The notes under the pieces: generated by a model
The model's database searches: none
The model's input: the letters and a program-made list of their open reading frames with translations, nothing else
Told to the model about the DNA's origin: nothing
Assembly (NCBI RefSeq): GCF_003460605.1
Contig: NZ_QTVN01000025.1
Span: 1-42,098, forward strand
DNA from: Ruminococcus sp. AF31-8BH
GTDB lineage: Bacteria; Bacillota; Clostridia; Lachnospirales; Lachnospiraceae
Reading direction: 5' to 3'
DNA: 42,098 bases
Shown: positions 1 through 7,815 of the stretch, in pieces
Numbering within the stretch: position 1 is the first letter of the stretch
Layout: every line of letters starts with the position of its first letter
Made by a program: the position numbers and the translations under genes

Positions 1-63
1 AAATAAAACTGCGCCACAGCCTTGGCAGGCCATCGCGCAGCGATTTTGTTCAACTGGAAGTTG

Positions 64-486
64 TTAAATTCGATATATCATATTACCTATATTCCAGATT
101 CTCATGATTCCAAAAAGCGAAACGTTCTCTGCTTGCCAAATGTATCCCTGAAATGTTATGTCATATCCGCAATATCCCTCTGTAACGATTTCAAATTCTG
201 CATTAGGGTATTGCTCCTTAAATTCATCAAAAGATAATTCTTTACCAGAAAAAGATTTCACTTCGTTATACCCGTATGGAGCGTTAAATACCATAATATT
301 GCACTCTTCTTTATCAATATTTGTAAATTCAATTATTCCCTTATACCACTTTTCTTCATTATCAGTATATTGAAATATTCGATCCATATTTAAGGATAAT
401 TTATCTTCATTAATTTCAATCTGTAATATCCTACTATCATGTAAGCTAAATGAAATATTACTTTTTCGGTCTCTAATATAATCCAT
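64..486 (-). CDS. Hypothetical protein, 140 aa
   Basis: I do not recognise the family. The protein is acidic, probably soluble, has no signal peptide or membrane segment, and is rich in alternating hydrophobic and aromatic residues in its last third, suggesting a small beta-rich fold. The start is supported by an upstream GGAGG about seven bases before the ATG. It is the last of three consecutive small minus-strand genes (with the TfoX-like and DUF3781 genes). Size and composition would fit an immunity-type protein, but that is only a guess. The first 63 bases of the window hold nothing I can assign. Confidence 0.6.
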   Translation of the reverse strand: MDYIRDRKSNISFSLHDSRILQIEINEDKLSLNMDRIFQYTDNEEKWYKGIIEFTNIDKEECNIMVFNAPYGYNEVKSFSGKELSFDEFKEQYPNAEFEIVTEGYCGYDITFQGYIWQAENVSLFGIMRIWNIGNMIYRI

Positions 487-521
487 ATCTTTAACCTCCG
501 TAAATTCCAGTTTTCTTAGTT

Positions 522-860
522 TTAAAAACTGGGGGTTGTTTGTTTCTTCTTTTTCGGTTTTGGAGCTGGCAGTTCGTCATACATAGCACCAAACAAACCT
601 GCCAAAAATCCCTTATTATCAACTTCATCTACCAACAACATCTCTTTTGCTCCCTCATAGGGTAATTCATATGAAGCTGTCGGCATATAACTAATTGCTG
701 CTTTTACTGGTTTAACAAGTAATCTATCATCATAGATACCACCTACAATCTTTCCTCGATAATAAATAATAAATTCTCCCATCATAGCTCGATAAGTAAT
801 TTCTTCTAACTCAGATAGCTGCCCTAAAATAAACTCTAAATATTCTTTGCTTGATGCCAT
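522..860 (-). CDS. TfoX N-terminal domain-like protein
   Basis: A 112-residue protein resembling the N-terminal domain of TfoX/Sxy. The visible pattern is an N-terminal helix, a 'MMGEFIIYYRGKIVGGIYDDRLLVK' type strand region near residues 26-50, then 'YELPYEGAKEMLLVDEV' near residues 64-80, and a lysine-rich tail. Stand-alone TfoX-N proteins are common in Firmicutes and have no established role there; the competence function known from gamma-proteobacteria should not be assumed. GAGGTG lies just before the ATG. The neighbour on either side is a small gene on the same strand with gaps of 20-35 bases, so co-transcription is possible. Confidence 0.75.
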   Translation of the reverse strand: MASSKEYLEFILGQLSELEEITYRAMMGEFIIYYRGKIVGGIYDDRLLVKPVKAAISYMPTASYELPYEGAKEMLLVDEVDNKGFLAGLFGAMYDELPAPKPKKKKQTTPSF

Positions 861-881
861 AATTTCACCTCAACTTATAAT

Positions 882-1130
882 TTACTTAATAATATGTGCT
901 GTAATAATTGTATAACTATATGAATTGATAGTGATTTTGACATTTTCAATTTCGCAATACCAATTTTTACCTTGTTTGTATATATGGCAATTTTCATCCA
1001 ACACCTTATTTTTGCAATACTCAACAACATCTACTATATCTATTTTTAGATTTCTTTTAATTCTATCAACTCCCAGTTCAGTTGTATGAATTTTGTTAAT
1101 ATTATCGAGTAATATTTTTTTATCTTCCAT
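882..1130 (-). CDS. DUF3781 family protein
   Basis: A small protein of 82 residues from the preferred ATG. The pattern 'LLDNINKIHTTELGVDRIKRNL' near the start and 'NSYSYTIITAHII' at the end match what I remember of DUF3781, a family of unknown function seen in Firmicutes, often near TfoX-like or acetyltransferase genes. The frame extends upstream to a TTG at 1145, but the ATG at 1130 has GAGG at proper spacing. It probably heads the three-gene minus-strand group ending at 64. Confidence 0.75.
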   Translation of the reverse strand: MEDKKILLDNINKIHTTELGVDRIKRNLKIDIVDVVEYCKNKVLDENCHIYKQGKNWYCEIENVKITINSYSYTIITAHIIK

Positions 1131-1158
1131 TCTTCTTTTCCTCAAATACCGATTGAGC

Positions 1159-1223
1159 TTTCCCTTATTGTTTCCCTTGTGTTATATCGTCCCGCCAGTG
1201 TTTACGAACTCTGATAAGGGAAA
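1159..1223. repeat. 10-bp inverted repeat
   Basis: TTTCCCTTAT at 1159-1168 is perfectly complemented by ATAAGGGAAA at 1214-1223, with 45 bases between. It lies upstream of the DUF3781 gene and upstream of the plus-strand DUF6061-like gene, in a 200-base non-coding stretch. It could be a folded leader or a scar of an insertion; nothing decides between these. Confidence 0.4.
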
Positions 1224-1347
1224 ATACAAGACCAAGAAAATTATGTAAAACAGTATAACACAAAATAAAAGTGACATGGTGAACTGATTGAAATGCTTCT
1301 GATTTTTGTAGCAAATAATTGATTGAACGATAAGGAGATAAAATACG

Positions 1348-1605
1348 ATGAGAACAATATTTGCAGAATATAATCCCGGACGAAACAGCATTGATGTTTA
1401 TATCAGTGCAGGCTATATGCTTCGCATTGACTGCTGGAAAGCAGAAAAGAATTTGAGAACCACACCCGGATCAGATTGTGCATTAAACACACTTGCCATT
1501 GATGAACCACTAGAATATGCGAGACTGTATCTTGATGGAAATTTACAGATGTGGGGTAGATGCAGAAGATTCCTTGACATTATAGTAATGTTCAAAAAAC
1601 GCTGA
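1348..1605 (+). CDS. DUF6061-like small protein, 3' end apparently frameshifted
   Basis: An 85-residue protein whose residues 1-70 (for example 'TIFAEYNPGRNSIDVY' and 'RIDCWKAEKNL') match the DUF6061-type proteins I associate with Lachnospiraceae; the function is unknown. AAGGAG sits ten bases before the ATG. Relatives continue after 'MW' with a valine-aspartate-alanine-glutamate stretch. Here a run of four G at 1553-1556 puts the reading frame one base off, so the tail becomes arginine-rich. Removing one G restores the family-like residues, followed by an early stop. The main part is probably real and the last 15 residues are probably out of frame. Confidence 0.6.
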   Translation: MRTIFAEYNPGRNSIDVYISAGYMLRIDCWKAEKNLRTTPGSDCALNTLAIDEPLEYARLYLDGNLQMWGRCRRFLDIIVMFKKR

Positions 1606-1627
1606 GAATAATTTCTTCTCAGCGTTT
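1597..1627 (+). terminator. Hairpin terminator after the DUF6061-like gene
   Basis: A perfect 12-bp stem, AAACGCTGAGAA at 1597-1608 with its complement at 1616-1627 and a 7-base loop. It overlaps the last codons of the upstream plus-strand gene. The T-tract is weak, but A-rich and T-rich flanks lie on both sides. Confidence 0.6.
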
Positions 1628-1784
1628 CTGACGACTATTCGGACTTATTTTTTCCAGTAATTCTATTGTTTATGTTATTCCTGCTATATTGGAAGAAGAT
1701 ATCAAAGCACTGACTTATTGATTGTAATTATATTTTTTTCACTCTGCAAACCCGGAAGTTATATCATCACTTTGCTGCCAGATA

Positions 1785-2741
1785 CTATAGATCTGATACA
1801 ACATTGATCGGATTTCCTTCCATAAACTGCTTTATATTATCCGCCAGAATAGAAACCAACCGCTGTCTTGTCTCAAGTCCTTTCCATCCCATATGTGGCG
1901 TCAAAAGGACTTGATCCATAGTATAAAGAGGGTTTGCTTCTTCAGGTGGTTCAGTTTCCTGAACATCAAGTCCGGCTCCTGCAATCATACCATTTTCTAA
2001 TGCTTCTATAAGAGCAGCCTCATCAATAAGCGCACCTCTTGAAGTATTAATAATAAACGCTGATGGCTTCATAAGCGATAGAGTTTCTTTATTGATCATA
2101 TGTTTTGTACTTTCTGTCAATGGACAGTGCATGGAAACATAATCACTATTCTTAAGCAGCTCCTCAAGCGATACATAGCAGATCCCCTTCTCATCCTCTT
2201 TCGGTGTCCTGGTATATACAAGTATGTTCATATCCAAAGCCTGTGCGATCTGGATAACTTTCCTGCCAATGTGTCCTGCACCTATAACACCAAGTGTTTT
2301 TCCATTTACCTCAACATGCGGAACCTGAAGATTTCTGGTAAAATTGTCATGATTTCCGCATGCCAGCATCTTCATCTGTACCTGCATTGCAGAACTCAGA
2401 TTCAATATCATCATGATCGCAGTATGTGCCACACGTTCTGTGCTGTATGCCGGGATATTGCAGACTGTAATCCCCTTCTTTCGTGCTGCTTCAAGGTCAA
2501 TATTATTATATCCTGTACCTGCCTCGCAGATCAGTTTAACAGATTCCGGAAATTTCTGTATCATTTCTGCACTCACAGGCATCTCCTTTGTTACAATGAT
2601 ATCTGCACCCTGAATACGCTCTGACAGCTGCTGTTCTGTTGTATCATCATATACTGTAACATCAGAAGATAAAACGGAAAAATCCAGCTTCCCATCAAAA
2701 TTCATTTTCTTTGCATTCAATACCACACATTTATCGTTCAT
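1785..2741 (-). CDS. D-2-hydroxyacid dehydrogenase (NAD-dependent)
   Basis: A cytoplasmic oxidoreductase of 318 residues, the usual length for the D-isomer specific 2-hydroxyacid dehydrogenase family (glycerate/hydroxypyruvate, phosphoglycerate and lactate types). The Rossmann motif GAGHIG is at residues 154-159. The catalytic Arg (INTSRGAL), Glu (DVQETEPP) and His (LLTPHMGW) are all present in order. It most resembles the hydroxypyruvate reductase/glycerate dehydrogenase branch, but the substrate cannot be fixed from sequence. AAGGAG precedes the ATG. It lies 32 bases downstream of the MATE gene on the same strand and may be co-transcribed with it. Confidence 0.9.
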   Translation of the reverse strand: MNDKCVVLNAKKMNFDGKLDFSVLSSDVTVYDDTTEQQLSERIQGADIIVTKEMPVSAEMIQKFPESVKLICEAGTGYNNIDLEAARKKGITVCNIPAYSTERVAHTAIMMILNLSSAMQVQMKMLACGNHDNFTRNLQVPHVEVNGKTLGVIGAGHIGRKVIQIAQALDMNILVYTRTPKEDEKGICYVSLEELLKNSDYVSMHCPLTESTKHMINKETLSLMKPSAFIINTSRGALIDEAALIEALENGMIAGAGLDVQETEPPEEANPLYTMDQVLLTPHMGWKGLETRQRLVSILADNIKQFMEGNPINVVSDL

Positions 2742-2773
2742 ACTATAAATTTCTCCTTTTAAATTACTTTAGG

Positions 2774-4117
2774 CTATCGAGATTGCACCTCTTTATCAGT
2801 CGGCCATGATCTCCGAAGAGCCACATAGGATATTAAAAAGTTTGCAAACCAACCTGCTGGTACAGCAAGCCAGACAAACACAATGCCAAAACGCGGTGCA
2901 CAAATCAAAGCAACCGACAGACGGATCGCCAGATTCACCATATTTGCAATAAGGAACGGGCGCATGATTCCAAGACCACGAAGGACCCCATCGGTTGCCA
3001 TTTTGATTCCCATAAAGATGAAGAAGTAACCGAGCCATCTCATATAACCCTCGGATACCTGATAAGCCAGGGCAGTTCCATCTTTACCAAGGAATAGTGA
3101 GGAAATCTGAGTATGCAATGTTTCAATGACTATAAAAGCAAGAACTGCAAAACATACATCTAACACCAGTGCAGCGTGATATCCTTTTTTGATCCGTTCA
3201 ATTTTCTTTGCACCAAGATTCTGGGAAACATATGGGGAAACCGCATTGCCAATGGATACAAAAATCAATGAAAAAACATTCTCTACCCGCATCGTCGCCG
3301 CATAACCCGCAAGTGCCTGTGTACCGAAAGGATTTACAACAGCCTGTACGATCATCATACCGATGGACACTGTAGACTGCTGAAGAACCGAAGGTACAGC
3401 AATTTGAAGCATGGAATATAACTCCTGCCTGTCAAACCAGTCAAAGCGACTTTTATATCGACGCATCCGGCTAAGGAAAAGAAAAAGTGAAAACACCGCA
3501 GAAATCCCCTGTGCTATAAGAGTCGCAAGGGCTGCACCAAACACACCGAGACCAAGTCCTGCCACCATCCAAAGATCCATAAAAATATTTAAGATTGACG
3601 AGAATACCAGGAGCCCCAGTGGGATTTTTGATTCACCAATGGAAGTGAACATGTTGGAAAGAATGTTATACATAAACAGAAACGGAAAGCCCACAAAATA
3701 GACCCGCAGATATAACACTGCATCATTCAGTATATCGCCAGGGGTTTGTAATACTCTCATCATCGAGTGGGAAAAGCAAAAGCCAAAAACACCAAGGACT
3801 ATGCTTAAAATTAAAAAGCTAAACAAGGACGTTGACACGATGGTCTTCATTTTTCCATACTCCCTGGCACCGAAATAGCGGCTCACGAGCACACCGGCAC
3901 CGACACCTGCCCCCAGTGCCACACAAATGAAAACATTGGTCAGCGCTGCGCAGGCCCCGACAGCTGCAAGTGCAGAGGAGCCAACAAATTGGCCGACGAT
4001 GATAGAGTCAGCCATATTGTATATTTGCTGAAAAAAACTGCCCAAAATCATTGGCATTGCAAAAACCGTCAACGCTTTAAGAGGCGTATCTGTGAGCAAA
4101 TATTCATCTTTTGACAT
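2774..4117 (-). CDS. MATE family efflux transporter
   Basis: A 447-residue integral membrane protein with about twelve hydrophobic segments arranged as two six-helix halves, typical of the multidrug and toxic compound extrusion family (cation-antiport exporters). The N-terminal 'PMILGSFFQQIYNMADSIIVG' region and later 'IGMMIVQAVVNPFGTQALAGY' are characteristic. The frame opens at 4123, but the ATG at 4117 has GGAGG at nine bases and is preferred. It is transcribed divergently from an Lrp/AsnC regulator, which could control it. The clinical drug-resistance role of some family members should not be assumed. Confidence 0.92.
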   Translation of the reverse strand: MSKDEYLLTDTPLKALTVFAMPMILGSFFQQIYNMADSIIVGQFVGSSALAAVGACAALTNVFICVALGAGVGAGVLVSRYFGAREYGKMKTIVSTSLFSFLILSIVLGVFGFCFSHSMMRVLQTPGDILNDAVLYLRVYFVGFPFLFMYNILSNMFTSIGESKIPLGLLVFSSILNIFMDLWMVAGLGLGVFGAALATLIAQGISAVFSLFLFLSRMRRYKSRFDWFDRQELYSMLQIAVPSVLQQSTVSIGMMIVQAVVNPFGTQALAGYAATMRVENVFSLIFVSIGNAVSPYVSQNLGAKKIERIKKGYHAALVLDVCFAVLAFIVIETLHTQISSLFLGKDGTALAYQVSEGYMRWLGYFFIFMGIKMATDGVLRGLGIMRPFLIANMVNLAIRLSVALICAPRFGIVFVWLAVPAGWFANFLISYVALRRSWPTDKEVQSR

Positions 4118-4225
4118 TATCATATTCCTCCAAAGCCTTTATAATTTCGCTTATTCTTTCCTTCACCAGAATCTATTCCATACATTCAAAACGCAAGTTT
4201 TAAATTACGTTATGAAACAATTATA

Positions 4226-4235
4226 TGTAGCTACA
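4226..4235. promoter_or_regulatory. Perfect 10-bp palindrome in the MATE-Lrp intergenic region
   Basis: TGTAGCTACA lies between the divergent MATE and Lrp-type genes, about 20 bases upstream of the Lrp -35 element. It could be a regulator site for either gene. Confidence 0.3.
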
Positions 4236-4255
4236 GCTGCTAAGTCAAGCCCGCG

Positions 4256-4284
4256 TTTACTTTCAGCTAAATAAATGATATGAT
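4256..4284 (+). promoter_or_regulatory. Promoter of the Lrp/AsnC gene
   Basis: TTTACT at 4256-4261, a 17-base spacer, and TATGAT at 4279-4284 give a good sigma-A-type promoter, with a start site predicted near 4291. No other feature occupies the segment. Confidence 0.6.
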
Positions 4285-4288
4285 ATTT

Positions 4289-4305
4289 AATATCCGGAGG
4301 ATATT
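4289..4305. promoter_or_regulatory. Likely autoregulatory operator of the Lrp/AsnC gene
   Basis: AATATCC and GGATATT form a perfect 7-bp inverted repeat around a GGA centre. It sits at the predicted transcription start, so a bound protein would block initiation. Lrp/AsnC proteins bind palindromes of about 15 bp and commonly autoregulate, so the site fits in size and place. Confidence 0.5.
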
Positions 4306-4325
4306 ATTTTACAGGAGGGACACTT

Positions 4326-4784
4326 ATGTACCTGAACGGTTTAGATGAACTGGATCAGAAAATCATCCAGTTGCTTATAGAAAATGCACGTATTTCTTAC
4401 TCTGATATCGGTAAAGAAACCGGTATTTCCAGAGTGGCAGTAAAAGCCCGGATTCAGGCTCTGGAGAAACAAGGCATAATTGAAGAATATACAACTATAA
4501 TAAACCCTCAAAAGATCAGCGGTGCTGTTTCATGCTATTTTGAAATCGAGATAAAACCAGACCATCTGTCGCAGGTGACAGATATATTACATAATAATGA
4601 TACTGTCACGCAGATTTACCGTGTCACAGGAAGAGACAAGCTGCATGTACATGCCGTTGCTTCATCAAGTGATGAAATGGAACACTTCCTGCACACAGTC
4701 ATTGATACACTTCCCGGCGTTATCAGCTGCAGCTGCAATACGATCTTATCACGTATTAAAGATATTAAAGGATTACGGCTATAG
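4326..4784 (+). CDS. Lrp/AsnC family transcriptional regulator
   Basis: A 152-residue protein of typical family length. Residues 5-55 form the AsnC helix-turn-helix ('LDQKIIQLLIENARISYSDIG', then 'SRVAVKARIQALEKQGII'), and residues 65-150 form the RAM effector-binding domain with the 'VTGRDKLHVHAVA' strand. These proteins form octamers that sense amino acids or related metabolites. GGAGGG precedes the ATG. It is divergent from the MATE gene, whose expression it may control. Confidence 0.92.
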   Translation: MYLNGLDELDQKIIQLLIENARISYSDIGKETGISRVAVKARIQALEKQGIIEEYTTIINPQKISGAVSCYFEIEIKPDHLSQVTDILHNNDTVTQIYRVTGRDKLHVHAVASSSDEMEHFLHTVIDTLPGVISCSCNTILSRIKDIKGLRL

Positions 4785-4822
4785 AAGCCGACATAAAAGG
4801 CAATGATTTTTGCTAAGAAAAT

Positions 4823-4838
4823 GCCGGTTTTGACTGGC
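4823..4838 (+). terminator. Possible terminator after the Lrp gene
   Basis: GCCGGT at 4823-4828 pairs with ACTGGC at 4833-4838 (one G-U pair in the plus-strand RNA), followed by AAATTT. It lies between the convergent Lrp and Fic genes and could serve the plus strand. The hairpin is short. Confidence 0.35.
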
Positions 4839-4863
4839 AAATTTATAAGCTACTTTCATATTT

Positions 4864-5925
4864 TTAAACACGGACATAACCAGTAGATGGACCTGCACCA
4901 ACTTTTGCGATATACCCACTCTTAACCAGATTCGTCAAAGTCCTTTCCACGGTAATTTTGCTTATATCAGGACAAAGCTCCATGATTTCTTTCTTTGTAA
5001 TTTTGCCAACCTTGTTATCAATAACCGCTTTAATTCTATCAGGCTTAGAAAGACTCCGATGCTTCAAATACTCTACACGGCTTTCGAATTCATTGTATGC
5101 TTTCAACATGATACCCAGATAATATTTAACAAAAGGCTCATAGCTGTTTTCGCCCTCATGCCAGCCAGTAGAACTTGCTTGAAGGGCTTCATAATATGTT
5201 TCTTTTGTCTTTTCAATCAGCATTTCCATACTGACATATTTTCCAACGATGTATCCCGCCTTGTAAAAAAGCAGTAAAGTGAGCAAACGGCTCATCCTAC
5301 CATTTCCGTCATTGAAAGGATGAATGCACAGAAAGTCCAGAATGAACATGGGAATCAAAACCAGTTTATCAATGCGGTCAGCTTCCCATGCTTCAAGGAA
5401 GCGAGCGCAAAGTTCTTCCATCGCTTCAGCAGTCTGAAATGCGGGAACTGGAATAAAACGTGCCTTCTGATGACCCTCGGCATCTGTTTCTGCAATTACA
5501 TTATCGGAATTCTTATAACTTCCACCAGCAGATCCCTGTGAATAGGAGTACAGATCTCGATGTAACTGCAAAATAATGTTCGGTCTTGGGTTGATATATT
5601 CATAACCTTCGTAAATTGTGGAAAGTACTTCACGATAACCAGCAATTTCCTGCTCAGATCGGTTGCGGGGTTCTGCTTTTTGACTTACCAATTCTTCCAA
5701 ACGCTTATCGCTTGTAAATATACCTTCGATTCGGTTGGATGCTCCCGTACTCTGAACCAATGCAACTTCTAAGAGTGTTTTCAATTCATCTACATTGGCT
5801 TCGAGAAATAATTCCTGTTTGCCTTTATGTTCATGAATGCTGCTAACCATCTGAACAATTTCAGGTGTTAACAATTTTTCAGGACTTACAATAAAATCAA
5901 AGTCTCTCATAGGAATCTCCTTCAC
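4864..5925 (-). CDS. Fic family protein, autoinhibited class, with winged-helix tail
   Basis: A 353-residue protein. The Fic core motif HPFNDGNGR is at residues 202-210, so it should be an active AMP-transferase-type enzyme (or another nucleotide-transferring Fic). An inhibitory helix of the form S/T-x-x-x-E-G is visible at residues 63-68 (SNRIEG), N-terminal to the core, placing it in the self-inhibited class II. The last 65 residues look like a winged-helix DNA-binding domain, usual in this branch. Target proteins are unknown; stand-alone chromosomal Fic proteins are often regulators rather than toxins. It appears to be transcribed alone from its own promoter. Confidence 0.9.
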   Translation of the reverse strand: MKEIPMRDFDFIVSPEKLLTPEIVQMVSSIHEHKGKQELFLEANVDELKTLLEVALVQSTGASNRIEGIFTSDKRLEELVSQKAEPRNRSEQEIAGYREVLSTIYEGYEYINPRPNIILQLHRDLYSYSQGSAGGSYKNSDNVIAETDAEGHQKARFIPVPAFQTAEAMEELCARFLEAWEADRIDKLVLIPMFILDFLCIHPFNDGNGRMSRLLTLLLFYKAGYIVGKYVSMEMLIEKTKETYYEALQASSTGWHEGENSYEPFVKYYLGIMLKAYNEFESRVEYLKHRSLSKPDRIKAVIDNKVGKITKKEIMELCPDISKITVERTLTNLVKSGYIAKVGAGPSTGYVRV

Positions 5926-5943
5926 TTCAGATTTATTTCCATC

Positions 5944-5972
5944 ATTCTATCAACAAATGATGGAGATTTCAA
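5944..5972 (-). promoter_or_regulatory. Promoter of the fic gene
   Basis: On the minus strand, TTGAAA (5967-5972) and TAGAAT (5944-5949) are separated by 17 bases. The element ATCTCCATCA occurs twice in this promoter region, once within the spacer and once just upstream; these copies could be binding sites, perhaps for the protein's own winged-helix domain. Confidence 0.55.
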
Positions 5973-5978
5973 TAGATT

Positions 5979-6143
5979 TGATGGAGATAGAATATCCATA
6001 TACACAATAAATATCCTCATTTCATCCATATATTATATCGTTTTATGGATTGTTTTTTCATTAAAATTACACTATTTTTTCACTATTTTTCATTACTTCA
6101 TCGTTTTCGCCAACGAATTGAGCAACGCCCGCCTCTCTGGATT
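5979..6143 (-). repeat. Left copy of a 165-bp direct repeat flanking the riboflavin operon
   Basis: This stretch matches 11270-11434 without gaps, at a constant offset of 5,291 bases, with roughly eight mismatches. It holds the last codons of a tyrosine-integrase gene (ending in S-L-A-K-T-M-K) and about 110 bases downstream of the stop. Together with the right copy it brackets the whole riboflavin operon in the same orientation. Confidence 0.85.
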
Positions 6144-6300
6144 CAGATTCTTTTTCTCATAAAATGCTTCTTTAAAAAGCTCTGCATTTTTCCTTTGGTC
6201 ATCATCCGGAATATGAGAGTACGCATCCGTAATCATATTGACCTGTGCATGGCCGGAATCACCCTGTACTGCTTTGATATCAGATAATGGTACACACAAG
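6093..6300 (-). pseudogene. Tyrosine-type integrase, C-terminal remnant
   Basis: Read on the minus strand, the frame gives 'DIKAVQGDSGHAQVNMITDA', then 'YSHI' and 'RKNAELFKEAFYEKKNLNP', the typical C-terminal end of phage/transposon tyrosine recombinases, including the GHA motif and the catalytic Tyr region. Everything before this is missing: the upstream part is replaced by unrelated sequence. Compared with the right-hand copy, a segment between the asparagine-leucine-asparagine-proline stretch and the final leucines is deleted. It is non-functional. Confidence 0.8.
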
Positions 6301-6345
6301 CACGGAAAACACTTTATGCAAAATCTTCCACAGTAAAATCTATAA

Positions 6346-6530
6346 ATGATCCGCAAAGGCAAAGGAAACCGACAGTTTACCATGTTTGGAATTATGGCAG
6401 TTCTTTTAGGAAGTGGAGATGCATTCCATCTGGTTCCCCGTGCAGTAGCGCTTTGTACAACTGGACTTGAGAACTTTACTGTACAGATGGGGTTAGAAAA
6501 GTGGATTACCTCTATCACTATGACTATCCT
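6346..6530 (+). pseudogene. Fragment of a multi-pass membrane protein
   Basis: The plus frame reads 'FGIMAVLLGSGDAFHLVPR', then 'LCTTGLENFTVQMGLEKWIT' and 'SITMT', which resembles an internal part of a small multi-spanning membrane protein known to me only as hypothetical in Clostridia. It has no start, and the downstream frame (to 6936) is just the antisense of the HAD gene. It sits head to tail with the integrase remnant, so the area is a patchwork of rearranged pieces. Confidence 0.45.
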
Positions 6531-6551
6531 AAAATCATCCCCGCCTCAGAA

Positions 6552-6572
6552 TTTGCAACAAGTTGTTGCAAA
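6552..6572. repeat. 21-bp perfect palindrome downstream of the HAD gene
   Basis: TTTGCAACAA and TTGTTGCAAA flank a single central G. It lies 74 bases past the stop of the last riboflavin-operon gene, in an A+T-rich stretch. It might work as a transcription end hairpin or mark a recombination boundary. Confidence 0.45.
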
Positions 6573-6645
6573 TTTTCTATATCCTTTTATTTTACAGAAG
6601 TACTTATTTTTAACTTTTTTCCTTCAGATTTTTATATTGCAAAAA

Positions 6646-7296
6646 TCATATCACCATCTGCAGTATATCCTCTATATGTTCTGCATAATAATCAGCCCCA
6701 TTCAGTTCCCCTTTCTCACCATATCCATACAGGCATCCTATAAAAGGGCTTTTGCAAGCTCTGGCACATTCCAGATCCTGCCTCCTGTCTCCGACCACCA
6801 GATAAGGGCCTGTATATTCCCGGATAATTTCCTGCACAATTTCTGTCTTTGGACGGAATCCATACGATTCACAGTCATAAAAATGATCGAACCATCGTTC
6901 CATCCCAAATTCCTTCCAGTGCGCCTCACGATATGAAGCCTTACAGTTACTTAAGATCACAAGATGATATCCCCGGTTCTTCAAAGCTGTAAGCATCTCC
7001 TCTGCTCCCGGATACCACACTGCCTTATGCTTCCTGATCTGTCTGACCATCAGTTCTCCTACCATCCTGCTTGCCTGCTCTTTATAGCTCTGATCCAGCT
7101 CCGGCAAAAATGTATTCCACATCTCCTTACTGTTAAATCCCAGCCAGCCGGCAATTTCCGCCGAGCCTATCTCCCGTTCTTCTGCAACCTTCTGTTCTGT
7201 CAGCCACTGATAGGTTTCACGAAATGCCGGTTCATAGATTCCAAGGGTATGATGGATCGTTCCATCATAGTCGAATATGATCGTTTTTGTCATCAT
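6646..7296 (-). CDS. HAD-superfamily phosphatase (subfamily IA), last gene of the riboflavin operon
   Basis: A 216-residue cytoplasmic HAD hydrolase. Motif I DYDGT is near residue 10, motif II at 'LSNC' near 134, the motif III Lys at 'FRPK' near 164, and motif IV 'GDRRQD' near 186, with a helical cap between motifs I and II. It begins 15 bases after ribH stops, on the same strand, so it is almost certainly in the operon. Riboflavin synthesis needs a phosphatase for 5-amino-6-ribitylamino-uracil phosphate, supplied in other bacteria by HAD proteins; this gene is a natural candidate. A broad-specificity FMN or phosphoglycolate-type phosphatase is the alternative. The family is certain, the substrate is inferred. 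Confidence 0.88.
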   Translation of the reverse strand: MMTKTIIFDYDGTIHHTLGIYEPAFRETYQWLTEQKVAEEREIGSAEIAGWLGFNSKEMWNTFLPELDQSYKEQASRMVGELMVRQIRKHKAVWYPGAEEMLTALKNRGYHLVILSNCKASYREAHWKEFGMERWFDHFYDCESYGFRPKTEIVQEIIREYTGPYLVVGDRRQDLECARACKSPFIGCLYGYGEKGELNGADYYAEHIEDILQMVI

Positions 7297-7311
7297 TTAT
7301 TTTCCTGTCTT

Positions 7312-7785
7312 TTAGAGCTGCTTCATCAGATTGACCATTTCGATCGCAGATAATGCACAGTCATAGCCTTTATTTCCTGCTTTGCTTCCTGCACGCGCAA
7401 TAGCCTGCTCGATATTCTCAGTCGTGATCACTCCGAATAAGACCGGGATTCCTGTTGCAAGTTCAACCTGTGCAATCCCCTTGGCAGATTCATTGCACAC
7501 CAGATCATAATGTGAAGTATCTCCACGGATGACAGCTCCCACGCAGATAACTGCATCATATTTTCCTGACTGTGCCATTTTCTGTGCTGTAAGCGGGATC
7601 TCAAATGCTCCCGGCACCCATGCAGCAGTAATATTCTCTTCTTCTACTCCATGTCTTACCAGTCCGTCGACTGCCCCTCCCAATAATTTATTCACAATGA
7701 TCTCATTGAATCTCGCTGCCACGATACCAACCTTCATTCCCTCCGGTGCTACTACTTTTCCTTCTACTAAATTGATCTGTCTCAT
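7312..7785 (-). CDS. ribH: 6,7-dimethyl-8-ribityllumazine synthase
   Basis: A 157-residue protein of normal length that condenses 5-amino-6-ribitylamino-uracil with 3,4-dihydroxy-2-butanone 4-phosphate. Visible are the N-terminal '[13 protein letters not shown]' strand, '[10 protein letters not shown]' around residue 56, and the phosphate-binding and catalytic loop '[12 protein letters not shown]' around residues 83-94, with the catalytic His. It assembles into a 60-subunit capsid or pentamers in known cases. AGGAGG precedes the ATG. It lies 30 bases after ribBA. Confidence 0.97.
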   Translation of the reverse strand: MRQINLVEGKVVAPEGMKVGIVAARFNEIIVNKLLGGAVDGLVRHGVEEENITAAWVPGAFEIPLTAQKMAQSGKYDAVICVGAVIRGDTSHYDLVCNESAKGIAQVELATGIPVLFGVITTENIEQAIARAGSKAGNKGYDCALSAIEMVNLMKQL

Positions 7786-7815
7786 TTTTTCTTCCTCCTG
7801 ATATTTACTGTTTTT

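Noticed and set aside
1182..1391. Hydrophobic minus-strand frame upstream of the DUF6061-like gene
   Set aside because: It overlaps the start and promoter of the better supported plus-strand gene and has no ribosome site.
6531..6936. Continuation of the plus-strand frame after the membrane-protein fragment
   Set aside because: It is the antisense of the HAD gene, with no family resemblance.
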